Below, piece after piece: positions 17,893-25,569 of a stretch of 64,000 bases of DNA. The DNA lies in the NCBI RefSeq assembly GCF_009769165.1, contig NZ_CP043476.1, positions 2,053,001 through 2,117,000 on the forward strand, in the 5' to 3' direction. Numbering within the stretch: the stretch's first letter is position 1; every line of letters starts with the position of its first letter. Below the pieces are notes generated by a model. The model saw only the letters and a list, made by a program, of their open reading frames with translations. It did no database searches and had not been told where the DNA came from. This DNA is from Xanthomonas hyacinthi. Its GTDB lineage: Bacteria; Pseudomonadota; Gammaproteobacteria; Xanthomonadales; Xanthomonadaceae. The translations under genes and the position numbers were made by a program.

Positions 17893-18203
17893 CGATGTCC
17901 CGCCCTTCGAGGATGACCCTTCCGTCGCCGAACACGAAGCGCCGGAAGCCCATGTACCCACCGTAGCTGTTCTTGGCGTTGACCCTGCCGCAGGCGACCA
18001 CGCCGATCCTGCTGCGCCTTCTTCTCGGCCGCCGACATGGGGCGCTCGGGCTGCGGTGCCGCAGGCTCCTGCGCCTGCTTAGGCAGTGCCGCTGCCGCAG
18101 TTGCCGGTGCAGCGGCAGACACGGGCTCGCTGCGTGGCACCAGCTTCGACCCGATCCAAGCCAGGACCACCAGGACGACCAGAAGAATCCCTATCCGCTT
18201 CAT
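17893..18203 (-). pseudogene. Membrane-anchored small protein, frameshifted
   Basis: The start MKRIGILLVVLVVLAWIGSKL is a membrane anchor, followed by an Ala/Pro-rich linker to SAAEKKAQQD. The frame then changes: the continuation VVACGRVNAKNSYGGYMGFR, then RFVFGDGRVILEG, is in the +1 frame, as if one extra base lies near 18002. The GYMGFRRFV segment looks like a conserved small domain with a single Cys, but I do not know the family. Its stop codon cannot be placed because the frame runs on into the next gene. Confidence 0.55.
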
Positions 18204-18293
18204 GCACTCCCCCCAAGCAACGCCAGTAAATAATCTATTTTGGACTAATCCAATACGGACTCTAGCGTGCGGTGACCTGCCTGTCACCGCACG

Positions 18294-18581
18294 ATGGCCC
18301 AATCGACCCACAACTCTGACTACCAGCTACTGCTGACCGTCCTGAAGGCGGCCCGCAAGCGGGCTGGCGTGTCGCAGGTTGATCTGGCCGAACGGCTGGG
18401 GAACACGCAGACCTTCGTGTCCAAGTGCGAGCGCGGGGAGCGGCGCATCGATGCCGTGGAGCTGGTGGAGTTCGCCGAAGCGCTCGGCGTCAAGCCGCTC
18501 GGGCTGCTGGGCGAGTACCTGGAACAGCGCGCGGCCAGGCTGCAGCCGAAGTCCAGAAAGAGCAGCGCAAAGCGGCGCTGA
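18294..18581 (+). CDS. XRE-family transcriptional regulator
   Basis: A 95-residue DNA-binding protein. Residues about 10-70 form an XRE/Cro-C1 helix-turn-helix: LKAARKRAGVSQVDLAERLG for helices 1-2 and TQTFVSKCERGERRIDAVEL for the recognition helix. The tail is basic. It is divergent from the membrane-anchored pseudogene and stops 10 bases before tRNA-Thr, so it is the last gene of the accessory island. It may control the island, but no operator is evident. Confidence 0.88.
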   Translation: MAQSTHNSDYQLLLTVLKAARKRAGVSQVDLAERLGNTQTFVSKCERGERRIDAVELVEFAEALGVKPLGLLGEYLEQRAARLQPKSRKSSAKRR

Positions 18582-18591
18582 CTACGAGAGA

Positions 18592-18667
18592 TGGTGCCGC
18601 TTGTCCGAATCGAACGGACGACCTACTGATTACAAATCAGTTGCTCTACCGACTGAGCTAAAGCGGC
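18592..18667 (-). tRNA. tRNA-Thr(TGT)
   Basis: Reverse-complement sequence starts GCCGCTTTAGCTCAG and ends in AAGCGGCACCA, so CCA is encoded. The acceptor stem GCCGCTT/AAGCGGC is perfect. The anticodon arm CTGATTTGTAATCAG gives anticodon TGT (reads ACA, threonine). The T arm includes GTTCGATTC. Length 76. The 3' end faces the accessory island at 14.8-18.6 kb. Confidence 0.97.
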
Positions 18668-18804
18668 ACGGAAACCATGGCAGTACCCGCACGGCGGGCC
18701 GTCGCAGTCTACCTGCTGGCAGGCCGCTGCGGCACATCGCCGCGGCCGGACCGCGATCTGCGCCGGCCTGCGCAGATCGCGAAGCGCAGACGCAGCGCGG
18801 CATT

Positions 18805-19623
18805 CTAGCGCAGCGTGGCGCAGTCCAGCGCGCGCTGCCGCGCTGCGCCGAGCTGCCGGCGCCGCGCCGCGGCCTGCGCCGCGGAGTCGGCGCGCAGGTC
18901 CAGCCACCAGCGCGACTGGCCGCTGCCGCCGCTGGGAATCAGGTCGGCGTTGAAGCCGGCGCGGGCCAGTTCGGCCTGGCGGCGTTCGGCGCCTTCGCGG
19001 CTGCGGTACTGGCCCAGGGCGATGGCGTTGCCGGCCTCGCCCTGGCGGATCGGGTAGTAGTCGCGGATGCCGGCGGCGACGATGCGCTCGACCGCGGCCT
19101 CGACCCCGTCCTCGCCGCCGATGGTCGGCAGCAGCACGCGGAAGCTGGTGGCGTCGTCGTCGCCGACCTCGCGCAGGCGCGGCCGCGGCGCGGCGGCGCC
19201 GAGTGCGGCCACGGCCGTCTCGGCGGCGGCGCGGTCCGGATACGGCCCCAGGCTCAGACAGACCGGCGCGGCGGCAGGATCGGCGGTGGCCGCTGCGGCA
19301 CTGGACGCCTTGACCGGCGCGGGCGGCGCTGTGGCGGCGGCCGGCGATGCGGCGGTGGGCACCGCAGTGCTCGCCGCCGCGTCCGCGGCGGGCGCGCCGG
19401 GAATCGGAGCGACAGCGGCCGACGTTGCGGGGTCGGCCGCAGCCGGCGCCGCAGCGGCGGCCTGTGGCGCAGCCTGCGGCGCCTGCACCAATTGCAGTGT
19501 CCCCACGCCGGCAGGCAGCGCCGGCATCGGTACCGCTGCCGGGGTCTGCGGCTGCGTCGCCCACCACAGCGCGACGCCGAGATTGAGAATGGTCAGGACG
19601 ACGAGCAGGGCACGGACCAGCAT
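18805..19623 (-). CDS. SPOR-domain membrane-anchored protein
   Basis: 272 residues: an N-terminal membrane span (MLVRALLVVLTILNLGVALWW), a long Ala/Pro-rich linker (about residues 25-150), and a C-terminal SPOR domain. The domain shows the two characteristic repeats, CLSLGPYPDRAAAETAVAAL and AIALGQYRSREGAERRQAEL. SPOR domains bind denuded septal peptidoglycan. The gene lies 10 bases after coaX, in the order birA-coaX-SPOR seen in related genomes. Confidence 0.88.
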   Translation of the reverse strand: MLVRALLVVLTILNLGVALWWATQPQTPAAVPMPALPAGVGTLQLVQAPQAAPQAAAAAPAAADPATSAAVAPIPGAPAADAAASTAVPTAASPAAATAPPAPVKASSAAAATADPAAAPVCLSLGPYPDRAAAETAVAALGAAAPRPRLREVGDDDATSFRVLLPTIGGEDGVEAAVERIVAAGIRDYYPIRQGEAGNAIALGQYRSREGAERRQAELARAGFNADLIPSGGSGQSRWWLDLRADSAAQAAARRRQLGAARQRALDCATLR

Positions 19624-19632
19624 GCGCGGATT

Positions 19633-20373
19633 CTACCCGGCCGCCGCGGCCGCGGCGTGCGCCTGCGCCCACAGTGCCAGCCCGTCCAGCACCAGCGATG
19701 GCCGCTGCTCGGCTGCCGGCAACGCGTGCAGCAACGGTGGCGCGCCGCCGCCGTGCAACAGCAGCCGCGGCCGCCGCGCCAGCAGCGCCTCGCCCCGCTG
19801 CAGGCTGCGCTCGATCAGCGCCAGCGCCGCGCCATCGCAGCCGGAAGCCAGCGCATCGGCGGTATCGGCGGCGAACTCGTGATAGTCGCCGCCCTCGGCC
19901 GGCAGCTGCGCGGCGCGCTGCTGCAGGGCCTGGCGCATCGTGGTCGGCGACGGCGCGATGCGCCCGCCGTGGTGCAGGCCGTCGCGATCGAGCAGGTCCA
20001 GGGTCAGCGCAGTGCCGACCCCGACCACCAGCACATCGCCGCCGCCATGCGCGGCGAGCAGCGCCAGGAAGCGGTCCACCCCGAACTTGTGCGGCTGCGC
20101 GTAGGCGATGCGCACGCCGGCGCAGATGGCTGCGGTGCGCGCCACCTGCACCCGGGCGAAGCGGGCGCGCAAGGCGTCCAGCACCCTCGCAGTCAGTGCC
20201 GGCGCGGCGACGCTGGCGAGATAGGCGGCCTCGCCGCGCGGCAGCGCCGCCACCGCCGCCGCGTCCATCGCTTCGGCACCGTGCGCCCAGGCCTGCACCG
20301 CACCGGCGCGGCCGTGCTCCAGTGCGGCGAACTTGAAGCGCGAATTGCCCAGGTCGAACAGCCAGTCGCTCAT
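19633..20373 (-). CDS. coaX: Type III pantothenate kinase
   Basis: Phosphorylates pantothenate, the first step of coenzyme A synthesis. The 246-residue protein begins MSDWLFDLGNSRFKFA, the ASKHA-fold phosphate-binding loop of CoaX (DxGNTxxK type). The GVDRFLALLAA and VGVGTALTLDLLD blocks carry the substrate and nucleotide determinants, and HHGGRIAPSPTTM is the third conserved element. The start overlaps the birA stop by 4 bases (20370-20373), so the two genes are translationally coupled. Confidence 0.93.
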   Translation of the reverse strand: MSDWLFDLGNSRFKFAALEHGRAGAVQAWAHGAEAMDAAAVAALPRGEAAYLASVAAPALTARVLDALRARFARVQVARTAAICAGVRIAYAQPHKFGVDRFLALLAAHGGGDVLVVGVGTALTLDLLDRDGLHHGGRIAPSPTTMRQALQQRAAQLPAEGGDYHEFAADTADALASGCDGAALALIERSLQRGEALLARRPRLLLHGGGAPPLLHALPAAEQRPSLVLDGLALWAQAHAAAAAAG

Positions 20374-21341
20374 GCCGGCCTCACGCTGACTTCGCCGGCA
20401 TGCAGCGCGCGCTCGCCATCGGCGAAGGCCACCCGCAATGCGCCGTCGTCGGCCAGGCCCAGCGCCATGCCCTCGCGGGCGACGCCGCCCTCGTCGATGC
20501 GGATCGCGCGCCCGGCGAGCAGGTCCAGCGCGGCATAGCGCGGCAGGAACGGCGCCAGGCCATCGGCGTCGAACAGCGCCAGCGCCGGCAGCAGGTGCGA
20601 CAACACCGCGGCGGCGATCGCGTTGCGCGAGACCTCGGCGCCGGTACCGGCCAGCGTGGCCAGGTCGGTCCACGGCTGGCCGATGGTCGCGGCGCTGGCC
20701 GCCGGCATGCGCACATTGAGGCCAAGGCCGAGCACCGCCCGCGCCGGTCCGGCGAACTCGCCGCCGCCTTCGACCAGCAAGCCGCCGAGTTTGTGCCCGT
20801 CGACGAGCAGGTCGTTCGGCCATTTCAGCCCGACCGTGGCGAAACCGGCCGCGCGCAGCGCCTCGGCCACGGCCACGCCGGCGGCCAGGCTCAGCCCGCC
20901 CAGCCGCCCCAGCCCGCCATCGAAGCCGCGCGCCACCGACAGGTACAGGTGCGCCGCCAGCGGCGAGGCCCAGACCCGGCCGCGGCGGCCGCGGCCGCCG
21001 GTCTGGCGCTCGGCCAGCAGCACCTGGCTGCCGCGCACCGGCGCCGGCCGCGCCAGCAGGGTGCTGTTGCTGGAGGCCAGGCTCCAGGCGATCTCCAGCC
21101 CGGCCAGCTCGGCGCGCGCGGCCGGCGCCAGTGCGGCGCGGATACGCTCGGCCTCCAGCAATTCCAGCGGCCTTGCCAACCCGTAGCCCTCGCCGGCGCG
21201 GCCGTCGATCTCCACCCCGGCCGCGCGCAGGCCCTGGATGCGCTTCCACACCGCGGCCCGGGTCAGCCCGAACGAGCGCGCCAGGGCGTCGCCGGAAAGG
21301 CGGCCCTGGCTGAGCCGGGCCAGTAGTTCGCGCTCGTCCAC
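20370..21341 (-). CDS. birA: Biotin--[acetyl-CoA-carboxylase] ligase / biotin operon repressor
   Basis: Attaches biotin to acyl carrier proteins and can repress biotin genes. 323 residues from a GTG at 21341. The N-terminal 60 residues are a winged helix-turn-helix (GRLSGDALARSFGLTRAAVW), so this is the bifunctional group II form. The catalytic domain shows ERQTGGRGRRGRVWASP, the biotinyl-AMP loop, and LKWPNDLLVDGHKLGGLLVE. A small C-terminal SH3-like domain follows. The start is chosen because the helix-turn-helix begins there; upstream in-frame sequence is not conserved in character. Confidence 0.92.
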   Translation of the reverse strand: MDERELLARLSQGRLSGDALARSFGLTRAAVWKRIQGLRAAGVEIDGRAGEGYGLARPLELLEAERIRAALAPAARAELAGLEIAWSLASSNSTLLARPAPVRGSQVLLAERQTGGRGRRGRVWASPLAAHLYLSVARGFDGGLGRLGGLSLAAGVAVAEALRAAGFATVGLKWPNDLLVDGHKLGGLLVEGGGEFAGPARAVLGLGLNVRMPAASAATIGQPWTDLATLAGTGAEVSRNAIAAAVLSHLLPALALFDADGLAPFLPRYAALDLLAGRAIRIDEGGVAREGMALGLADDGALRVAFADGERALHAGEVSVRPA

Positions 21342-21494
21342 GCAGATTCCATCGCCTCGTTTCAATCCACACGCCCCTGAAGACGTGACCTCGAAGCGGA
21401 AAAGTATGCGGGAAGCGCCCTCCCCGCGCCCAGCATTGGCCCTGCAGCGGATGAAAACCGCGTTAGAATCGGGGTTCACCGCCGCTCGCCCTGG

Positions 21495-21773
21495 ATGCCG
21501 ACGATGCGCCGTTTCCTGCCGTGCCTGATCCTGCTGCTGCTCCCGCTGGCCGCCGCCCACGCGTCCGAGGCGCTGGCCAGCAAGCAGTGCAACGACTGCG
21601 TCTATACCGACGCAACCGACGCGGACGCCGTCCAGGCACGCCCGGCCACGGCAGCGCGCCCGCCCGCCGCCAAGCCCGCCGCGGCGCCGAGCGGCGGCGA
21701 CAGCGACAGCGACCTGGTGCCGCGCCTGCGCATGCCCAAGTGGCACAGCTTCCTGCCGGGGATGTTCCGCTGA
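21495..21773 (+). CDS. Small exported protein of unknown function
   Basis: 92 residues with a signal peptide (MRRFLPCLILLLLPLAAAHA, counted from the alternative start at 21504) and a short hydrophilic mature part. A CNDCV pair of cysteines follows the cleavage site, and the end reads LRMPKWHSFLPGMFR. No known family. Its stop codon overlaps the likely CTG start of mtfA, so the two are co-translated. It could be a species-restricted envelope protein. Confidence 0.6.
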   Translation: MPTMRRFLPCLILLLLPLAAAHASEALASKQCNDCVYTDATDADAVQARPATAARPPAAKPAAAPSGGDSDSDLVPRLRMPKWHSFLPGMFR

Positions 21774-22528
21774 TCCCACGCTGGTTGCGCTGGCTGGCGC
21801 CGGCGCCTGTTGCGATCGACGATGCGACCTGGCAGCTGGTGCGGCAGCGCTGCGCGTGGGTGGCGGCGCTGGATGCGGATCGCGCGCGCAAGCTGCGCAC
21901 GCTGGCCGCGCAGTTCCTGCAGCGCAAGACCATCTCGCCGCTGGCCGGGCTGACCCTGGATGCGGCGCAGCGCACCGTGCTGGCCGCGCTGTGCTGCCTG
22001 CCGCTGCTGGAGTTCGGTGCCGAGGGTCTGCGCGGCTGGTCGCAGTTGCTGGTGTATCCGGACGCGTTCCGCGTGCAGCGCAGCCACGTCGATGCGGCCG
22101 GCGTACTGCACGAATGGGAAGACGAGTTGATCGGCGAATCCTGGGACAGCGGCCCGCTGATCCTGTCCTGGGCCGACGTGCAGGCCGACCTGGACGACCC
22201 GCGCGCCGGCTACTGCGTGGCGGTGCACGAGATGGCGCACAAGCTCGACGTGCTCGACGGCGCGCTGGACGGCACGCCGCCGCTGCCGCGCGACTGGCAA
22301 CGGCGTTGGGCGGCGGATTTCCAGCGCAGCTACGACGCGTTCTGCAAGCGCGTGGACCGCGGCCGCGCCAGCGCGATCGACGCCTATGCCGCCGAGGCGC
22401 CGGAAGAATTCTTCGCCGTGGTCAGCGAATACCACTTCTCCGCGCCGGAGCGGCTGCAGCGCGAGATGCCGGAAGTGGCCGCGCACCTGACGCGGTTCTA
22501 CGGCCGTTCTCCGTTCGCCGGCAGGTAA
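21770..22528 (+). CDS. mtfA: M90-family zinc peptidase MtfA
   Basis: MtfA binds the repressor Mlc in E. coli and has aminopeptidase activity. The zinc signature is CVAVHEMAHKLDVLDG (HExxH), with the third-ligand helix AAEAPEEFFAVVSEYHF downstream; both are hallmarks of the family. About 252 residues, as expected. No ATG or GTG is available at the right place: the reading frame opens at a CTG (21770) that overlaps the TGA of the upstream small gene, or at a TTG near 21783. Whether an Mlc-like target exists here is not shown. Confidence 0.87.
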   Translation: MIPRWLRWLAPAPVAIDDATWQLVRQRCAWVAALDADRARKLRTLAAQFLQRKTISPLAGLTLDAAQRTVLAALCCLPLLEFGAEGLRGWSQLLVYPDAFRVQRSHVDAAGVLHEWEDELIGESWDSGPLILSWADVQADLDDPRAGYCVAVHEMAHKLDVLDGALDGTPPLPRDWQRRWAADFQRSYDAFCKRVDRGRASAIDAYAAEAPEEFFAVVSEYHFSAPERLQREMPEVAAHLTRFYGRSPFAGR

Positions 22529-22623
22529 GCGCGCGGTGTGAGGCGCGCAGGCGGCGATCACGGCATGACGAATGCGGGTTCAACCGCGACAAGCGCAGTG
22601 GCGAACCCTCTGGCGTCGGATGC

Positions 22624-22740
22624 TGTCGGGACTGCAGTCCCTCCCACAGGGCACCCAGCCAACCAATCGCGCGCTTCCTGCAGGAGCGGTTTCAACCGCG
22701 ACAGGCATTACCGGTATAAAAGCCCGTCGCGACTGATGGC
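22624..22740. repeat. Two degenerate REP-type palindromes
   Basis: One hairpin around TGTCGGGACTGCAGTCCCTC, and a second formed by AGGAGCGGTTTCAACCGCGAC with the partner CCCGTCGCGACTGATGG. Both are decayed versions of the window's REP family. They lie between the stops of the convergent mtfA and LysR genes, where they could act in transcript termination. Confidence 0.75.
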
Positions 22741-22779
22741 CCGAGGCCACCCGGAGTCGCTTGTGTCTCCCACCGGATG

Positions 22780-23685
22780 CTATCGGCGCTTCCCCGCCGC
22801 ATGCGCCTGCGCCAGCTGCCACAGCTGGCGCACCACCGGCAGCGCCTGCGCGGTGGCCGGCAGCGCCGCCAGCGCCAGCCGCGCCATCGGCACGCGGCCT
22901 TCGATGTCCAGGTAGCGCACGCCCGGCAGCTGCACCTGGGTGGTCGAGGCCGGCACCACCGAGACGCCGAGTTCGGCCGCGACCAGGTTCACGATCGACG
23001 ACATCTGCGGTGCTTCCTGCTTGATCTGCAGTTCGAAGCCGGACTGGCGGCAGGCCTCGAGGATTTCGTCGTACAGGCTGGTGCCGAAGCTGCGCGGAAA
23101 CAGGATGAACGCCTCGCCGGCCAGCGCCGCCAGCGGCGCGCGCTGGCGCTTGGCCAGCCGATGCGCGGCCGGCACCGCGATCTTCATCGGCTCGTCGGGA
23201 AATTTCAGCAGTTGCAGCTCGGGCGGGGTGACCACGCTGTAGCGGATGAAGGCCGCATCCAGGCGCCCCTGCACCAGCGCGGCGAGCAGGCCGGCGGTGT
23301 TGGTTTCCTCCAGCGCCAGCGCTACCGCCGGCCAGCCGCGGCGGAAGTTGCGCACCAGCGTCGGCACGAGCGGGTTGAACGCGGCCGAGGCGGTGAAGCC
23401 CAGCCGCAGCACGCCGCTCTCGCCGCGGGCGGCGCGGCGGGCGGCGTCGCCGGCGCGTTCCAGGTCGGCGAGCACGCGCTTGGCCTCGACCCGAAACGCG
23501 CGGCCGGCCTCGGTCAGCTCGGCGCCGCGCGGGGTACGCAGGAACAGCGGTGTGCCCAGTTCCTGTTCCAGCGCACGGATCTGCTGGCTCAGCGGCGGCT
23601 GCTGGATGCCCAGCTGCGCGGCGGCGCGGGTGAAATGGCCGGCCTCGGCCACGGCCAGGAAATAGCGCAGATGGCGCAGTTCCAT
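22780..23685 (-). CDS. LysR-family transcriptional regulator
   Basis: 301 residues. The winged helix-turn-helix occupies residues about 1-60: MELRHLRYFLAVAEAGHFTR, then QPPLSQQIRALEQELGTPLF. The effector-binding domain follows from about residue 90. The wording of the DNA-binding helix (LGIQQPPLSQQIRALE) is that of the BenM/CatM/AlsR-like branch. It is divergent from an MFS transporter gene that is its most likely target, with an inverted repeat immediately upstream of its own start. Confidence 0.92.
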   Translation of the reverse strand: MELRHLRYFLAVAEAGHFTRAAAQLGIQQPPLSQQIRALEQELGTPLFLRTPRGAELTEAGRAFRVEAKRVLADLERAGDAARRAARGESGVLRLGFTASAAFNPLVPTLVRNFRRGWPAVALALEETNTAGLLAALVQGRLDAAFIRYSVVTPPELQLLKFPDEPMKIAVPAAHRLAKRQRAPLAALAGEAFILFPRSFGTSLYDEILEACRQSGFELQIKQEAPQMSSIVNLVAAELGVSVVPASTTQVQLPGVRYLDIEGRVPMARLALAALPATAQALPVVRQLWQLAQAHAAGKRR

Positions 23686-23687
23686 GT

Positions 23688-23704
23688 CATATCCAGAAGA
23701 TATG
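23688..23704. promoter_or_regulatory. Inverted repeat in the LysR/MFS divergent region
   Basis: CATATC-N5-GATATG, perfect 6-bp arms, three bases upstream of the LysR start codon and about 80 bases before the MFS start. A plausible autoregulatory LysR site; not tested. Confidence 0.35.
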
Positions 23705-23782
23705 GAGAATGCCTGGATCATATATTGGACGCCGGAGCGGTGCAGGCAAATACTGGCCGCCCTTGTTCGTTGCCGCGTCGTT

Positions 23783-25036
23783 GTGACTACTTCCAGCCAA
23801 TGCCCGCCGCTGCACGCCGTGGACGCTGCGCCGCTGCTGCGCATCCGCCTGGCGCTGTTCCTGGCCGGTTTCGCCACCTTCTCGCTGCTGTACAGCGTGC
23901 AGCCGTTGCTGCCGGCGTTCGCGCGCGAATTCGGGGTCGACGCGGCGACCAGTTCGCTGCCGCTGTCGCTGGCCACCGGCGGCCTGGCGATCGCGATCTT
24001 CTGCGCCGGCGCGGTGTCGGAGAACCTCGGCCGGCGCGGGCTGATGTTCGTGTCGATCGCGCTGGCGGCGCTGCTCAACCTGCTCGCCGCGTGCCTGCCG
24101 CATTGGGGCGCGCTGGTCGTGGTGCGCGGGCTGTCCGGCGTCGCCCTGGGCGGGGTGCCGGCGGTGGCGATGGTGTACCTGGCCGAGGAATTGCCGGCGA
24201 CCAGGCTCGGCGCGGCCACCGGCCTGTACGTGGCCGGCAACGCGTTCGGCGGCATGGTCGGGCGCCTCGGCATGAGCGTGCTCACCGATCATTTCGACTG
24301 GCGCACCGCGCTGGCGGCGGTCTCCGCCATCGACCTGCTGGCCGCGGTCGGCTTCGTGCTGCTGCTGCCGCCGTCGCGGCATTTCGTGCGCCGCCGCGGC
24401 ATCAACCTGCGCTTCCACCTGCAGGCCTGGGGCGGGCACCTGCGCGACCGCTACCTGCCGTGGCTGTTCGCGATCCCGTTCCTGGCGATGGGCGTGTTCG
24501 TCAGCGTCTACAACTACGCCGGGTTCCGCCTGGGCGGGCCGGAGTTCGGCCTCAGCCAGAGCCAGCTGGGGCTGATCTTCAGCGCCTACGTGTTCGGCAT
24601 CGTGTCCTCCTCGGTGGCCGGCGCGGCCTCGGACCGCTTCGGCCGCGGCCCGGTGGTGCTGGCCGGCATCGCGGTGGCCGCATTCGGCGTGGCGCTGACC
24701 ATCGCGCACGTGCTGGCGCTGGTCATCGCCGGCATCGTGCTGCTGACCATCGGCTTCTTCGTCGCGCACTCGGCGGCCAGCGCCTGGGTCGGCCGCCTCG
24801 GCGGGCGCAACAAGGGCCATGCCGCGTCGCTGTACCTGCTCGCCTACTACAGCGGTGCCAGCCTGATCGGCTCGCTCAGCGGCGCGGCCTGGCTGCACGG
24901 CGGCTGGAACGCGCTGGCCGGCTGCTGCCTGCTGTTGCTGGGCATCGCGCTGGTCGCCGCGCAGGTGCTGCGCCGCGGCGCCGACGACAGCCGGCCCTAC
25001 GGCCGCTTCGGCCCGCATCCGCCGCGCGGCGAATAG
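23783..25036 (+). CDS. MFS transporter (YnfM-like)
   Basis: A 417-residue, 12-span major facilitator protein, probably a drug or metabolite exporter. The opening LALFLAGFATFSLLYSVQPLLPAFAREFGV, and the motif A-like AVSENLGRRGLMF between spans 2 and 3, are typical of the YnfM/AraJ-type branch. A second A-like motif, AASDRFGRGPV, marks the second half. I use the GTG at 23783; in-frame codons up to 23684 would add non-family residues overlapping the LysR start region. Likely regulated by the divergent LysR protein. Confidence 0.88.
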   Translation: MTTSSQCPPLHAVDAAPLLRIRLALFLAGFATFSLLYSVQPLLPAFAREFGVDAATSSLPLSLATGGLAIAIFCAGAVSENLGRRGLMFVSIALAALLNLLAACLPHWGALVVVRGLSGVALGGVPAVAMVYLAEELPATRLGAATGLYVAGNAFGGMVGRLGMSVLTDHFDWRTALAAVSAIDLLAAVGFVLLLPPSRHFVRRRGINLRFHLQAWGGHLRDRYLPWLFAIPFLAMGVFVSVYNYAGFRLGGPEFGLSQSQLGLIFSAYVFGIVSSSVAGAASDRFGRGPVVLAGIAVAAFGVALTIAHVLALVIAGIVLLTIGFFVAHSAASAWVGRLGGRNKGHAASLYLLAYYSGASLIGSLSGAAWLHGGWNALAGCCLLLLGIALVAAQVLRRGADDSRPYGRFGPHPPRGE

Positions 25037-25075
25037 CGCAGGCCGCCTCATCGTTTCCGTCATTCGGAGGCATGC

Positions 25076-25456
25076 ATGCAGATCGACCATCTCGACCACC
25101 TGGTCCTCACCGTCGCCGACATCGACGCCAGCTGCGCGTTCTACGCGCGCGTGCTCGGCCTGCAGGTGCAGCGCTTCGGCGAAGGCCGCACCGCGCTGGC
25201 GTTCGGCCGGCAGAAGATCAACCTGCACGCCGCCGGCCGCGAGTTCGAGCCGAAGGCGCGCGCGCCCACGCCCGGTTCCGGCGACCTGTGCTTCATCACC
25301 GCCACGCCGCTGGCGCAGGTGCGCCGCGAACTGGAGACGGCGGCGGTCGCCATCGAGGACGGCCCGGTGCAGCGCACCGGCGCCACCGGCCCGATCCTGT
25401 CGCTGTACTTCCGCGATCTGGACGGCAACCTGATCGAGGTCAGCAATCTCCTGTAG
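25076..25456 (+). CDS. VOC-family (glyoxalase-fold) protein
   Basis: 126 residues with two beta-alpha-beta-beta-beta modules. IDHLDHLVLTVADIDASCAF supplies the first metal His (residue 6 or 7), and the closing YFRDLDGNLIEVSNLL supplies the Glu. The segment FGRQKINLHAAG matches the STM3117-like branch that is annotated as a virulence-associated VOC protein in enterobacteria. The reaction is unknown. It lies 39 bases after the MFS gene on the same strand, so co-transcription is possible. Confidence 0.85.
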   Translation: MQIDHLDHLVLTVADIDASCAFYARVLGLQVQRFGEGRTALAFGRQKINLHAAGREFEPKARAPTPGSGDLCFITATPLAQVRRELETAAVAIEDGPVQRTGATGPILSLYFRDLDGNLIEVSNLL

Positions 25457-25569
25457 CGCGGGCGATTTGTGTGCGCATTGCGGTCATGCTGCACGCGTTC
25501 ATGCGTGCCCTTGCGTTGTCGGTGGCAGCGCCCAAGATAGGCGCTATCCGTGGTCACCGAGCATCCGCG

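Noticed and set aside
14783..18667. Attachment-site repeat of the tRNA-Thr 3' end near hemH
   Set aside because: I compared the last 20 or so bases of the tRNA with the region around 14.8-15.0 kb and found no convincing match.
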